Shown piece after piece: positions 1 to 6,251 of a DNA stretch of 58,823 bases. Location of the stretch: contig DAIDHR010000008.1 in the NCBI GenBank assembly GCA_027459605.1, forward strand, positions 1-58,823, read 5' to 3'. The notes beneath the pieces were generated by a model. It saw only the letters and a program-made list of their open reading frames with translations. It was not told the DNA's origin and searched no databases. This stretch comes from Alphaproteobacteria bacterium. Lineage in GTDB: Bacteria; Pseudomonadota; Alphaproteobacteria; UBA9655. Made by a program: the position numbers and the translations under genes. Numbering within the stretch: position 1 is the first letter of the stretch; the number at the start of each line of letters is the position of its first letter.

Positions 1-49
1 TATTTCCCTCCCTTCTTGTCAATTTTAACTCCCGCTCTAACCTCCTTCT

Positions 50-256
50 TCATTCAAACACTTTTGCAGCAGGTTCTGTTGAATTATTAAATCCATATTT
101 AGAAGAACTTTTATTATTTATTGTTCCTATGACTTGATCTAGAGGGGGACATAAAACCTGTTGGCTCGTAAGTCCCTTCTTTAGGGCCTCAAGTGTTGAG
201 GAGAAAGCCAAAAAAAGGGATAGTCCTTTTGCTAAAATGCCAAGCTCTCTTTTCAT
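50..256 (-). CDS. Truncated copy of small secreted protein
   Basis: Codes for about 68 residues. It starts with MKREL and a hydrophobic stretch typical of a Sec signal peptide (LSLFLAFSS), then a CPPLDQV segment. The first 55 or so residues closely match the gene at 528-953, including the promoter and upstream DNA, but the C-terminal half is missing and the end has diverged. I chose the MKREL start because both copies keep a purine-rich ribosome site before it; the in-frame ATG 12 codons upstream lies in conserved leader DNA. Function is unknown. It is probably a decaying paralogue made by local duplication, and may not be functional. Confidence 0.5.
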   Translation of the reverse strand: MKRELGILAKGLSLFLAFSSTLEALKKGLTSQQVLCPPLDQVIGTINNKSSSKYGFNNSTEPAAKVFE

Positions 257-337
257 TGAAACCGTTTTTTCTCTCATAATATGCAGGTTCATTGAAAGAT
301 TATACGAATAAATGATTAAGAAATTCTTTCAAAATTA

Positions 338-440
338 TTCTAAAAAAATTTTAATTTATTAGACAAACTCTTATACACCTGAAGCCATTTTTTATGATGG
401 TGAACAAAAGTTTGTTGGGCGGAACTCTATTAAAGAACTC
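338..440 (+). pseudogene. Fragment of SnoaL-like gene
   Basis: About 100 bp nearly identical to 1203-1303 inside the intact SnoaL-like gene at 1142-1540. Compared with it, this copy has lost one A in the A-run near 342 and gained a base near 370, which shifts the frame. It has no start and homology stops near 440. Together with the truncated secreted gene at 50-256 it marks a duplicated two-gene unit whose left copy has decayed. Confidence 0.8.
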
Positions 441-527
441 GGGTTAGATAGACAGAATTGGAAAAAACGAATTCAAACACCCCAAGGATATGATGAGCGG
501 TCTCACAATGTAAGCCACTGCTTTGTC

Positions 528-953
528 TTATTTACCTTTTTTCGGATCGAAAATGTTAAATGCAGCGAGAGCATCCATGGAGTTATTAGTGCAGGTCGGG
601 GATGCTACAAAAGAGTAAGCACAGGGAGGGGTCGCTCCTAGCTCCGGTTTCCTTATCGTGCATGGGGTCGAAGACTGTTTTGTGCTTGTATTAACAATAT
701 CAATGAAAGTAGCTTTGCCGTTTGCTATAGAAGAGTATGTCCATTGTTCATTTAGAATAGTAATACTTCCATTTAATATCGAATTAGTGAATTTAAAATG
801 ATTAGCATTTTCATTTATTGCTTTAACAACTAGATCTAGAGTGGGGCACATATGATGCGCGCCCTCCGATCTCGTATTAAGAGCCTCAAGGCTTGAGGAG
901 AAAGCCAAAAAAAGGGATAGTCCTATTGCTAAAATTCCAAGTTCTCTTTTCAT
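528..953 (-). CDS. Small secreted protein, Cys-containing, unknown function
   Basis: Codes for 141 residues. An N-terminal signal peptide (MKRELGILAIGLSLFLAFSSSLEA) is followed by a mature part with four cysteines (CPTLDLV near residue 34, then CTI, CAY and CTN), which could form two disulphides in the periplasm or outside the cell. The start is placed at MKREL because AGAAGGA precedes it at usable spacing; the ORF extends 10 codons further. A -10-like TATAAT lies on the minus strand at 997-1002. A truncated paralogue is at 50-256. I do not recognise the family. A secreted, possibly host-directed role is inference. Confidence 0.65.
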   Translation of the reverse strand: MKRELGILAIGLSLFLAFSSSLEALNTRSEGAHHMCPTLDLVVKAINENANHFKFTNSILNGSITILNEQWTYSSIANGKATFIDIVNTSTKQSSTPCTIRKPELGATPPCAYSFVASPTCTNNSMDALAAFNIFDPKKGK

Positions 954-1080
954 TAAAATCTTTCCTTCTCTCATAATATGCAAGTCTCATTGAAAGATTA
1001 TACGAATAAATGATTAAGAAATTCTTTCAAAATTAATTTATTACAGAGCGCGCAACAAGGTCATGAAATAAAAAGTTATC

Positions 1081-1115
1081 TTAAGAAATTATTAAGAGAA
1101 ACTGGTTACTATAGC
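1081..1115 (+). promoter_or_regulatory. Candidate CtrA-type promoter
   Basis: A perfect TTAA-N7-TTAA (1081-1095) is followed after 14 bp by TATAGC (1110-1115), a -10-like hexamer. This geometry matches CtrA-activated alphaproteobacterial promoters, where the CtrA box overlaps -35. It sits about 50 bp upstream of the SnoaL-like gene. The box is palindromic and AT-rich, so a chance match is possible. Confidence 0.35.
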
Positions 1116-1141
1116 ACTAAAGTTATAAAGGGAGTATCACG

Positions 1142-1540
1142 ATGAATCAAAATGAAAAAGAAATAGAGAAAAATATTAAAACAGTTTTTGGAGAAGTTCT
1201 TTCTAAAAAAAATTTTAATTTATTAGACAAACTTTATACACCTGAAGCCATTTTTTATGATGGTGAACAAAAGTTTGTTGGGCGGAACTCTATTAAAGAG
1301 CTTATTCTGAAGCGTCATCCTTCAATTCCTGATCTAGAATACATCCTTGATGATATCATGATTATCGGTGATCGAGCTTCAGTCAGATGGCATGCAAAAG
1401 GTAAAGCCATAAACGATATTGCTGGCTTTAAAGCAGGGCATTCCGCTGATTATTGGGGAATAAGCATGTTTGAATTTGCAGATGGGCTGATCGCAAAAAA
1501 TTGGTCCAATAGTAGTATTCAGGATGCGCCTAAGCTATAG
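1142..1540 (+). CDS. SnoaL-like / NTF2-fold protein
   Basis: Codes for 132 residues, the usual size of a single SnoaL-like (NTF2-like cone fold) domain. Typical features are the N-terminal helix, LYTPEAIFYDGEQKFVGRNS, the aromatic segment SVRWHAKGK, and the C-terminal strand SMFEFADGLIAKNWSN. Family members bind or isomerise small hydrophobic ligands, but the substrate cannot be read from sequence. There is no signal peptide, so it is probably cytoplasmic. AAAGGGAG lies 7 bp before the ATG. An internal part is duplicated as a broken fragment at 338-440. The next gene, a secreted protein, starts 38 bp downstream and may be co-transcribed. Confidence 0.75.
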   Translation: MNQNEKEIEKNIKTVFGEVLSKKNFNLLDKLYTPEAIFYDGEQKFVGRNSIKELILKRHPSIPDLEYILDDIMIIGDRASVRWHAKGKAINDIAGFKAGHSADYWGISMFEFADGLIAKNWSNSSIQDAPKL

Positions 1541-1577
1541 AATTAAAAGGAACAACGATTTAAAGAGGAGATGACAC

Positions 1578-1910
1578 ATGAAAATTCATAGAAAAATACT
1601 TATCCCTTTGTTTTCTTTTTTAATATCCTTTTCAACTTATTATACGACGCCTGTTCAAGCCTATAATGGTAATCTTCTTTGCACTTGTTCGGCTGGTAAC
1701 TATTCTCATCAGTTGTCTATTCCTGGTGATTATCCGCGGGATGCTCCCCGTCAAGTAATTACGGACATCTGTAATCAGTATTGCACTGGGTATAATGTTA
1801 GCGCCTGTCAGGTACAAATTATAGGAATCTCTAGTCACACATATGACTGTGAAGACTATTTTTCTGGCAACAATGCAACCAAAAAACCAAAAACTGGTCA
1901 CCCGAGATAA
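1578..1910 (+). CDS. Secreted six-cysteine protein, unknown function
   Basis: Codes for 110 residues. A clear signal peptide (KIHRKILIPLFSFLISFSTYYTTPVQA) with probable cleavage after VQA precedes a mature chain of about 80 residues. The mature chain has six cysteines (LCTC, ICNQYC, AC, DC), enough for three disulphides, and a basic tail (KKPKTGHPR). AGAGGAG precedes the ATG by 8 bp. It follows the SnoaL-like gene closely on the same strand. I do not recognise the family; the size and Cys content fit a small exported effector or envelope protein, which is inference. Confidence 0.65.
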   Translation: MKIHRKILIPLFSFLISFSTYYTTPVQAYNGNLLCTCSAGNYSHQLSIPGDYPRDAPRQVITDICNQYCTGYNVSACQVQIIGISSHTYDCEDYFSGNNATKKPKTGHPR

Positions 1911-1956
1911 GCTAGGTTTTGTGCACTTATCTTAATCTGAGCTTCATGGAACACAT

Positions 1957-2259
1957 ATGTTATCCACCCTACACAGCCATCCAAGCTCACACATTATCAT
2001 CCATATCCATACTGGGTTTAAGATTTTATTAACGGGGGCTTGAGATTCGATTACACGGGAAATAAAACAAAGTAAGTATTTATTTTTGAAAGAATATAAA
2101 AAAGAAAATTTCCATGAAAAGAGGGTCCTAGAATTATTATTGGAAAGCAAAAATGTTACTATTTCTCTATGAGGAAAAAAAGAAACCATTGATTCAAATT
2201 CGAATGTTAAATCAAATTTAGGAATCAATAGCCAACTATCGAATTTATCCATTTTATAA
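1957..2259 (+). pseudogene. Possible degraded gene with two in-frame TGA codons
   Basis: A 100-codon plus-strand frame from ATG 1957 to TAA 2257 is broken only by TGA at 2041 and 2170. The part after the first TGA has coding character (KEYKKENFHEKRVLELLLES, then GKKETIDSNS). Both TGAs would read as Trp if mutated from TGG. Elsewhere in the window TGA is clearly a stop and Trp is TGG, so this is more likely a decayed gene than recoding. A 102-codon antisense ORF covers the same bases but is Phe/Ser-rich, as expected of a shadow. The rest of the 1911-2269 gap holds nothing I can name. Confidence 0.25.
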
Positions 2260-2269
2260 TATCGGCCTA

Positions 2270-2470
2270 CTATCCAAATCTGTAAAAACCCTCACTTCTA
2301 AAGACAGGTGAATGCTTTTCACGCATATCTTCTCCATGTTTTTTAGCGTTTTTAGGGCCATTCGCCCCTATTGCCACACCTCCTGGTACCGGGTGTAATA
2401 CAACAGCAATAGCAGATTCATAGGCTCCAAATATATATAAAAGACTTATCATAACTAACAGAACTTTCAT
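2270..2470 (-). CDS. Very small secreted protein, unknown function
   Basis: Codes for 66 residues. It begins with a hydrophobic signal (KVLLVMISLLYIFGAYESAIA) and continues as a short Gly/His/Lys-rich mature peptide of about 43 residues (VVLHPVPGGVAIGANGPKNA, then KKHGEDMREKHSPVF). It is preceded by a strong ribosome site, AAAGGAGG, 5 bp before the ATG, and a very AT-rich upstream region. Gene size, start signal and export signal together support a real gene. No family is recognised; a bacteriocin-like or host-directed peptide is only a guess. Confidence 0.6.
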   Translation of the reverse strand: MKVLLVMISLLYIFGAYESAIAVVLHPVPGGVAIGANGPKNAKKHGEDMREKHSPVFRSEGFYRFG

Positions 2471-2863
2471 AGCAACCTCCTTTCAAAATTTTTACTATAT
2501 TATTATTTTTATTATAATATAAATTTTTTAATATCAAAAAAGTCACACCAGTTTTGAATATAATATATTCATTTTATTATTTATATTTATAAATAAAAAA
2601 GGAGAGGTTTTCCCTAACTCAAATATAATCCGTACAGATAAGTTTATTTTAAATTGTGGAGTAAGATTTTAACTAACCTCATAAGTCAATGTCGTTTCTG
2701 GCAGTCAAATCACTCATAGAAATAATCCTTCAAAAAATCCCAAGCTTCCCTTTCTGAGTTTTGGGGAGTAGTCTTAATTGAAAGAAGTAATTGTGTACCC
2801 TATTGAGTTTTCTTGGGCGAGCAAAATAAAAGTAAAAAGAACACAGGAGAATGGTTAAAAAAC
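2471..2863. other. AT-rich intergenic region between divergent genes
   Basis: About 390 bp between the minus-strand peptide gene and the plus-strand antiporter. It begins with very AT-rich DNA containing several TATAAT-like strings, likely the peptide gene's promoter. A CCCAA...TTGGG inverted repeat lies near 2740-2765. I see no gene. The ORF extends leftwards into it from a TTG at 2813 without a ribosome site. Confidence 0.6.
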
Positions 2864-4258
2864 ATGGCATCTTTGGGACTGGCTCTTTTCTTCATCGTTC
2901 TGACTCCTACCCCCCTTTCCGCCTTTATGGGAGAAATTCAAGGAGAGAGTTTAAGCTTATGGTGGACTTTACCCTTTATTGGAATGCTTGCTTCTTTGGC
3001 CCTGATGCCGCTCTTTGCTGGTCGCTTTTGGGAGACACATTATGGGAAAATCGCTCTAGGATGGTCCCTCATCACCTTGCTTTCTCTTCAGATGGTCTTC
3101 GGGTTCTCTGTTGCTCGAATTGAAGTTTTGGGAACTTTCCTCCACCACTACTTACCTTTTGTAATTATGATTGGAGCTCTTTACACAATTTCAGGAGGGA
3201 TTCGGATTGATATTAAAGCTCAAGCAACCCCAGCATTGAACACCGCCCTTTTAGCCTTGGGAACAGCTTTAGCAGGTTGGATAGGAACAACAGGTGCCTC
3301 AATGCTTTTAGTTCGTCCCGTTCTTCATATAAATCGTGACCGGAAGTATCGCGTCCATCATATGATTTTCTTTATTTTCCTAATTGCGAATATAGGGGGC
3401 GCCCTGACACCTTTGGGTGACCCCCCTCTCTTCTTAGGATTTTTAAATGGGATTACTTTTTTTTGGCCCACCGAGTACCTTATTTTAGGGCTCATAGGGA
3501 TAACCATCCCTCTTCTTATTATCTTTTATGGCCTTGACCATTTTCTTTTTAAGAGGGAGGGGCTTTCTTATAACAAATCGCAAATTCGCCTTAAAATTAA
3601 GGGAAGACCCAATGGCCTCCTTTTTCTTGGAGTCATTGGACTTGTCTTGCTCAGTGGTCTCTGGGAGCCAGATAAAGCTATTAACCTTTTTGGCATTTCT
3701 CTCGAGGCTCAAAATATCATGCGAGATGGGGGACTCATCCTTTTGACTTTAGTATCCTGGTTTTTAACTCCTGCCAAAATTCACCAGGAAAATCATTTTT
3801 CTTATGAGCCTTTAAAAGAGGTTGCCATATTGTTTTTTGGAATCTTCATGACCGTCATCCCTGTTGTTGCAATACTTGATGCAGGTTTTGAAGGAGCTTT
3901 GGCCCCTTTAATCTCTCTTGTTGATGTAAACGGGTATCCTCAAAATACAATGTACTTTTGGCTTTCAGGAGGACTTTCCTCTGTATTGGATAATGCTCCA
4001 ACATATCTTGTCTTCTTTCATATGGCAGGCGGAAACCCCGAACTTCTTATGTCTTTCCTTTCTCAAACCTTAGAGGCGATCTCCTTAGGAGCTGTTTTCA
4101 TGGGTGCTTTAACCTATATTGGAAATGCCCCAAATTTTATGGTGAAGACAATTGCAGAAAGCCAAAAAGTTCCCATGCCCAGTTTTTTTGGTTACATGCT
4201 CTGGTCGCTCGGGATTCTTCTTCCTCTTCTTTTACTCCTTTCCTGGTGGCGTTTTTAA
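2864..4258 (+). CDS. Sodium:proton antiporter, ion-transporter superfamily
   Basis: Codes for about 464 residues with roughly a dozen hydrophobic segments. Motifs typical of the CitMHS/NhaD/ArsB-like superfamily are seen: GGALTPLGDPPLFLGFL mid-protein, DNAPTYLVFF and GNAPNFMVK in the second half. These paired Asn-Ala-Pro loops are the transport-site motifs. It probably exchanges Na+ for H+ at the inner membrane; a carboxylate substrate cannot be excluded. The ORF opens at a TTG at 2813 with no ribosome site. I prefer the ATG at 2864, which has AGGAGA upstream (13 bp, rather long). It stands alone upstream of the dcw cluster. Confidence 0.8.
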   Translation: MASLGLALFFIVLTPTPLSAFMGEIQGESLSLWWTLPFIGMLASLALMPLFAGRFWETHYGKIALGWSLITLLSLQMVFGFSVARIEVLGTFLHHYLPFVIMIGALYTISGGIRIDIKAQATPALNTALLALGTALAGWIGTTGASMLLVRPVLHINRDRKYRVHHMIFFIFLIANIGGALTPLGDPPLFLGFLNGITFFWPTEYLILGLIGITIPLLIIFYGLDHFLFKREGLSYNKSQIRLKIKGRPNGLLFLGVIGLVLLSGLWEPDKAINLFGISLEAQNIMRDGGLILLTLVSWFLTPAKIHQENHFSYEPLKEVAILFFGIFMTVIPVVAILDAGFEGALAPLISLVDVNGYPQNTMYFWLSGGLSSVLDNAPTYLVFFHMAGGNPELLMSFLSQTLEAISLGAVFMGALTYIGNAPNFMVKTIAESQKVPMPSFFGYMLWSLGILLPLLLLLSWWRF

Positions 4259-4311
4259 GTTTTCCTTACACTATATAAACAATGAAAACCCAAAAATCAC
4301 TCGTGGATAAT

Positions 4312-4320
4312 TTTTCTTAA
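4312..4320 (-). promoter_or_regulatory. DnaA-box-like site
   Basis: The plus strand reads CGTGGATAA, so the minus strand is TTATCCACG, one mismatch from the DnaA-box consensus TTATCCACA. It lies 120 bp upstream of a perfect box in the same orientation, in the AT-rich region before mraZ. Confidence 0.35.
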
Positions 4321-4431
4321 AAAGAAATAAGCTTTTACAACTTTTTTCTCTCTCCACTTAAAAAATAATTTGAAAACAAATGGTTGCTATTAATTGTTGA
4401 AACAATAAGATCCCTTTTTATTTTTTTAGAC

Positions 4432-4440
4432 TGTGGATAA
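4432..4440 (-). promoter_or_regulatory. Perfect DnaA box
   Basis: The plus strand reads TGTGGATAA, a perfect TTATCCACA on the minus strand. It lies 20 bp before the MraZ repeat array and just after an AT-rich run. DnaA bound here could link dcw transcription to replication, as DnaA does for some alphaproteobacterial cell-cycle genes. That is inference. Confidence 0.45.
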
Positions 4441-4459
4441 CTTTGTGATTAATTTTCAT

Positions 4460-4503
4460 CCCAGATTATCCCATTGAATCCCATAATTACCCATGCTATA
4501 CCA
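4460..4503 (-). promoter_or_regulatory. MraZ operator array
   Basis: CCCA occurs at 4460, 4470, 4480 and 4490, exactly every 10 bp, with a degenerate fifth unit (ACCA) at 4500. On the minus strand this is TGGG-N6 repeated. MraZ is known to bind short TGGG-type direct repeats with 10-bp period in front of its own gene. Position, period and repeat unit all fit autorepression of the dcw operon. The array overlaps the first codons of the longest mraZ ORF, which argues that translation starts further downstream. Confidence 0.75.
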
Positions 4504-4561
4504 TAAAATAACCATGAGGTCCCAAAAGAGATCTCAAATCTTAACTTATGCAGAGCAGGAG

Positions 4562-5020
4562 ATGGCTTTATTTCTGTCCACATTCATGAACAAGCTTGAC
4601 AAAAAGGGGCGCGTTTCTGTGCCAGCTTCCTTTCGTCTAGTGCTTTCTGGGCAGTCTTTTCAGGGAATTGTGGCCTTCCGCTCTTACAAATTCCCGGCCA
4701 TTGAAGGAATGGGCCTGGACCGAATGCAACGTCTGAGCGAAAGCGTAGATCAATTGGATCTTTTTTCAGAAACTCAAGAAGATTTAACCACGTCTATTTT
4801 TGCTGATGCGCAAATGCTTGGGTTTGATGGGGACGGGCGAATTGTTTTGCCACAAATTCTTTTAGATCATGCAAAAATAGCAGAAAGAGTAGCCTTTGTA
4901 GGCCAAGGAGCCACCTTTCAAATTTGGAATCCGGAGGCTTTTGAAGCTCATCAAAACGAGGCCCGCAAGCGGGTACAGGAAAAACAGGCAACCCTAAAAC
5001 TGAGAGGGGACCATGCATAA
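4562..5020 (+). CDS. mraZ: Transcriptional regulator MraZ
   Basis: Codes for 152 residues, the usual MraZ length. It carries two SpoVT/AbrB-like repeats: FLSTFMNKLDKKGRVSVPASF at the N-terminus and the equivalent DGDGRIVLPQILLDHA in the second half, each with the conserved D-x-x-G-R-[IV]-x-[VL]-P core. MraZ forms a ring-shaped DNA-binding oligomer that represses the dcw operon. The open frame extends to 4493, but that overlaps the operator array. The MALFLSTF start gives the family length, although its AGGAG abuts the ATG; ATG 4514 is the alternative. The gene overlaps rsmH by 8 bp. Confidence 0.92.
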   Translation: MALFLSTFMNKLDKKGRVSVPASFRLVLSGQSFQGIVAFRSYKFPAIEGMGLDRMQRLSESVDQLDLFSETQEDLTTSIFADAQMLGFDGDGRIVLPQILLDHAKIAERVAFVGQGATFQIWNPEAFEAHQNEARKRVQEKQATLKLRGDHA

Positions 5021-5927
5021 GCCCGTCATGGTAAATGAAGTCCTGAAAGTTCTTGCTCCTCTAGATCAAGAAACGTATATCGATGCTACCTTTGGTGCAG
5101 GTGGCTACAGTAAAGCCATCTTGGACAAAGCAAAATGTTCAGTCATCGCTCTTGATCGTGACCCTGACGCTAAAAAGCGAGCTCAGCTTTTTGAAAGTCA
5201 TTACCAAGGTCGTTTCTCCTTTTTTGAGGGACGCTTTGGAGATATGAGTCAGTTGATTCCTGCAAAACACTATGACGGTATTGTTTTTGATCTAGGCGTT
5301 TCATCCCCTCAGTTAGATGAAGCAGAAAGAGGGTTTTCTTTTAAAACTGAAGGTCCTCTTGATATGCGTATGGACAAAAAAGGACTCAGCGCAGCAGATA
5401 TTGTCAACACATATGATGAAAAAGAAATTGCTCGCATTTTGTGGGAATATGGTGAAGAGCGTAAGTCTCGACTCATCGCCCATGCCATTTTAGAAAAAAG
5501 AAAAGAGAGGCCTTTTACGACCACAGCTCAACTCGCTCATTTGGTAAGAGACATCGTTGGATTTGAAAGACCTGGGTTTGATCCAGCGACGCGGACATTC
5601 CAAGCATTGCGGCTTTATGTAAACGATGAGCTCGGAGAGCTAGAAAAGGGACTTGAGTGCTCCGAGAACCTTTTGAAGGATGGAGGTCGGCTTATTGTTG
5701 TGAGTTTTCATTCCCTTGAAGACCGACTTGTTAAAACCTTCTTTAAAAAAAGAAGTGGGGGGCTGCCTCACCCATCCCGCTTTGTTCCTGAAACACAAAA
5801 AGCTCCGATAACATTTCACCTAACAAATAAAAAAGCACTCCTCCCCGAGGAAAGTGAAATTAAAGAGAACCCAAGGTCTCGCTCCGCCCGTCTCCGCTGG
5901 GGAATTCGCGTAAAAGGGAATAGCTAA
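5013..5927 (+). CDS. rsmH: 16S rRNA m4C1402 methyltransferase RsmH
   Basis: Codes for 304 residues. It methylates N4 of C1402 in the 16S rRNA decoding centre using S-adenosylmethionine. Seen are the N-terminal HKPVMVNEVL, the SAM-binding loop DATFGAGGYSKAIL, DRDPDA, the FDLGVSSPQLDEAERGFSF block and LIVVSFHSLEDRLVK, all diagnostic of MraW/RsmH. The start codon lies inside the end of mraZ, and the stop is directly followed by ftsL, so it is translationally coupled within the dcw operon. Confidence 0.97.
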   Translation: MHKPVMVNEVLKVLAPLDQETYIDATFGAGGYSKAILDKAKCSVIALDRDPDAKKRAQLFESHYQGRFSFFEGRFGDMSQLIPAKHYDGIVFDLGVSSPQLDEAERGFSFKTEGPLDMRMDKKGLSAADIVNTYDEKEIARILWEYGEERKSRLIAHAILEKRKERPFTTTAQLAHLVRDIVGFERPGFDPATRTFQALRLYVNDELGELEKGLECSENLLKDGGRLIVVSFHSLEDRLVKTFFKKRSGGLPHPSRFVPETQKAPITFHLTNKKALLPEESEIKENPRSRSARLRWGIRVKGNS

Positions 5928-6251
5928 ATGCAAAGGTCAACGGCTCTCTTTTTTTTTCTTGCTCTTCTTATAGGGTTCATTTTATTTAAAGTTAAATATG
6001 AAGTAGTTGAGATTGAACACCAACTTGCTGATATTACAAGACAAATCGAGCAAGAAAAAGGAAATATTCACATACTTAAGGCTGAGTGGAGTCATTTAAA
6101 CGAGCCCCAGCGTTTGCAAAAATTAGCCGAAAAATACTTAGACATTATGCCCATGAAAACAGAGCAAATTTCAGCTATCGTCAATGAAAGCTCTGAAGAA
6201 AGGAACTCCTCCTTATCTACCCATCTTGCCGCCATGAGGGGAGAGGAATGA
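5928..6251 (+). CDS. ftsL: Cell division protein FtsL
   Basis: Codes for 107 residues: a short cytoplasmic start, one membrane helix (ALFFFLALLIGFILFKV) and a periplasmic coiled-coil (EIEHQLADITRQIEQEKGNI, then LKAEWSHLNEPQRLQKLAEKYLDIMP). The LNxPxRLxxLAxxYL segment is the recognisable FtsL signature. It links FtsB/FtsQ to the septal synthase FtsW-FtsI. The gene begins immediately after the rsmH stop and overlaps ftsI by 4 bp. Confidence 0.92.
   Translation: MQRSTALFFFLALLIGFILFKVKYEVVEIEHQLADITRQIEQEKGNIHILKAEWSHLNEPQRLQKLAEKYLDIMPMKTEQISAIVNESSEERNSSLSTHLAAMRGEE

Noticed and set aside
1944-2252. 102-codon minus ORF
   Set aside because: Phe/Ser/Trp-rich composition typical of the antisense of a Lys/Glu-rich frame, and no ribosome site.
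2813-2863. Upstream TTG start for the antiporter
   Set aside because: There is no ribosome site before it, and the extra 17 residues are polar and not family-like. The ATG at 2864 is preferred.
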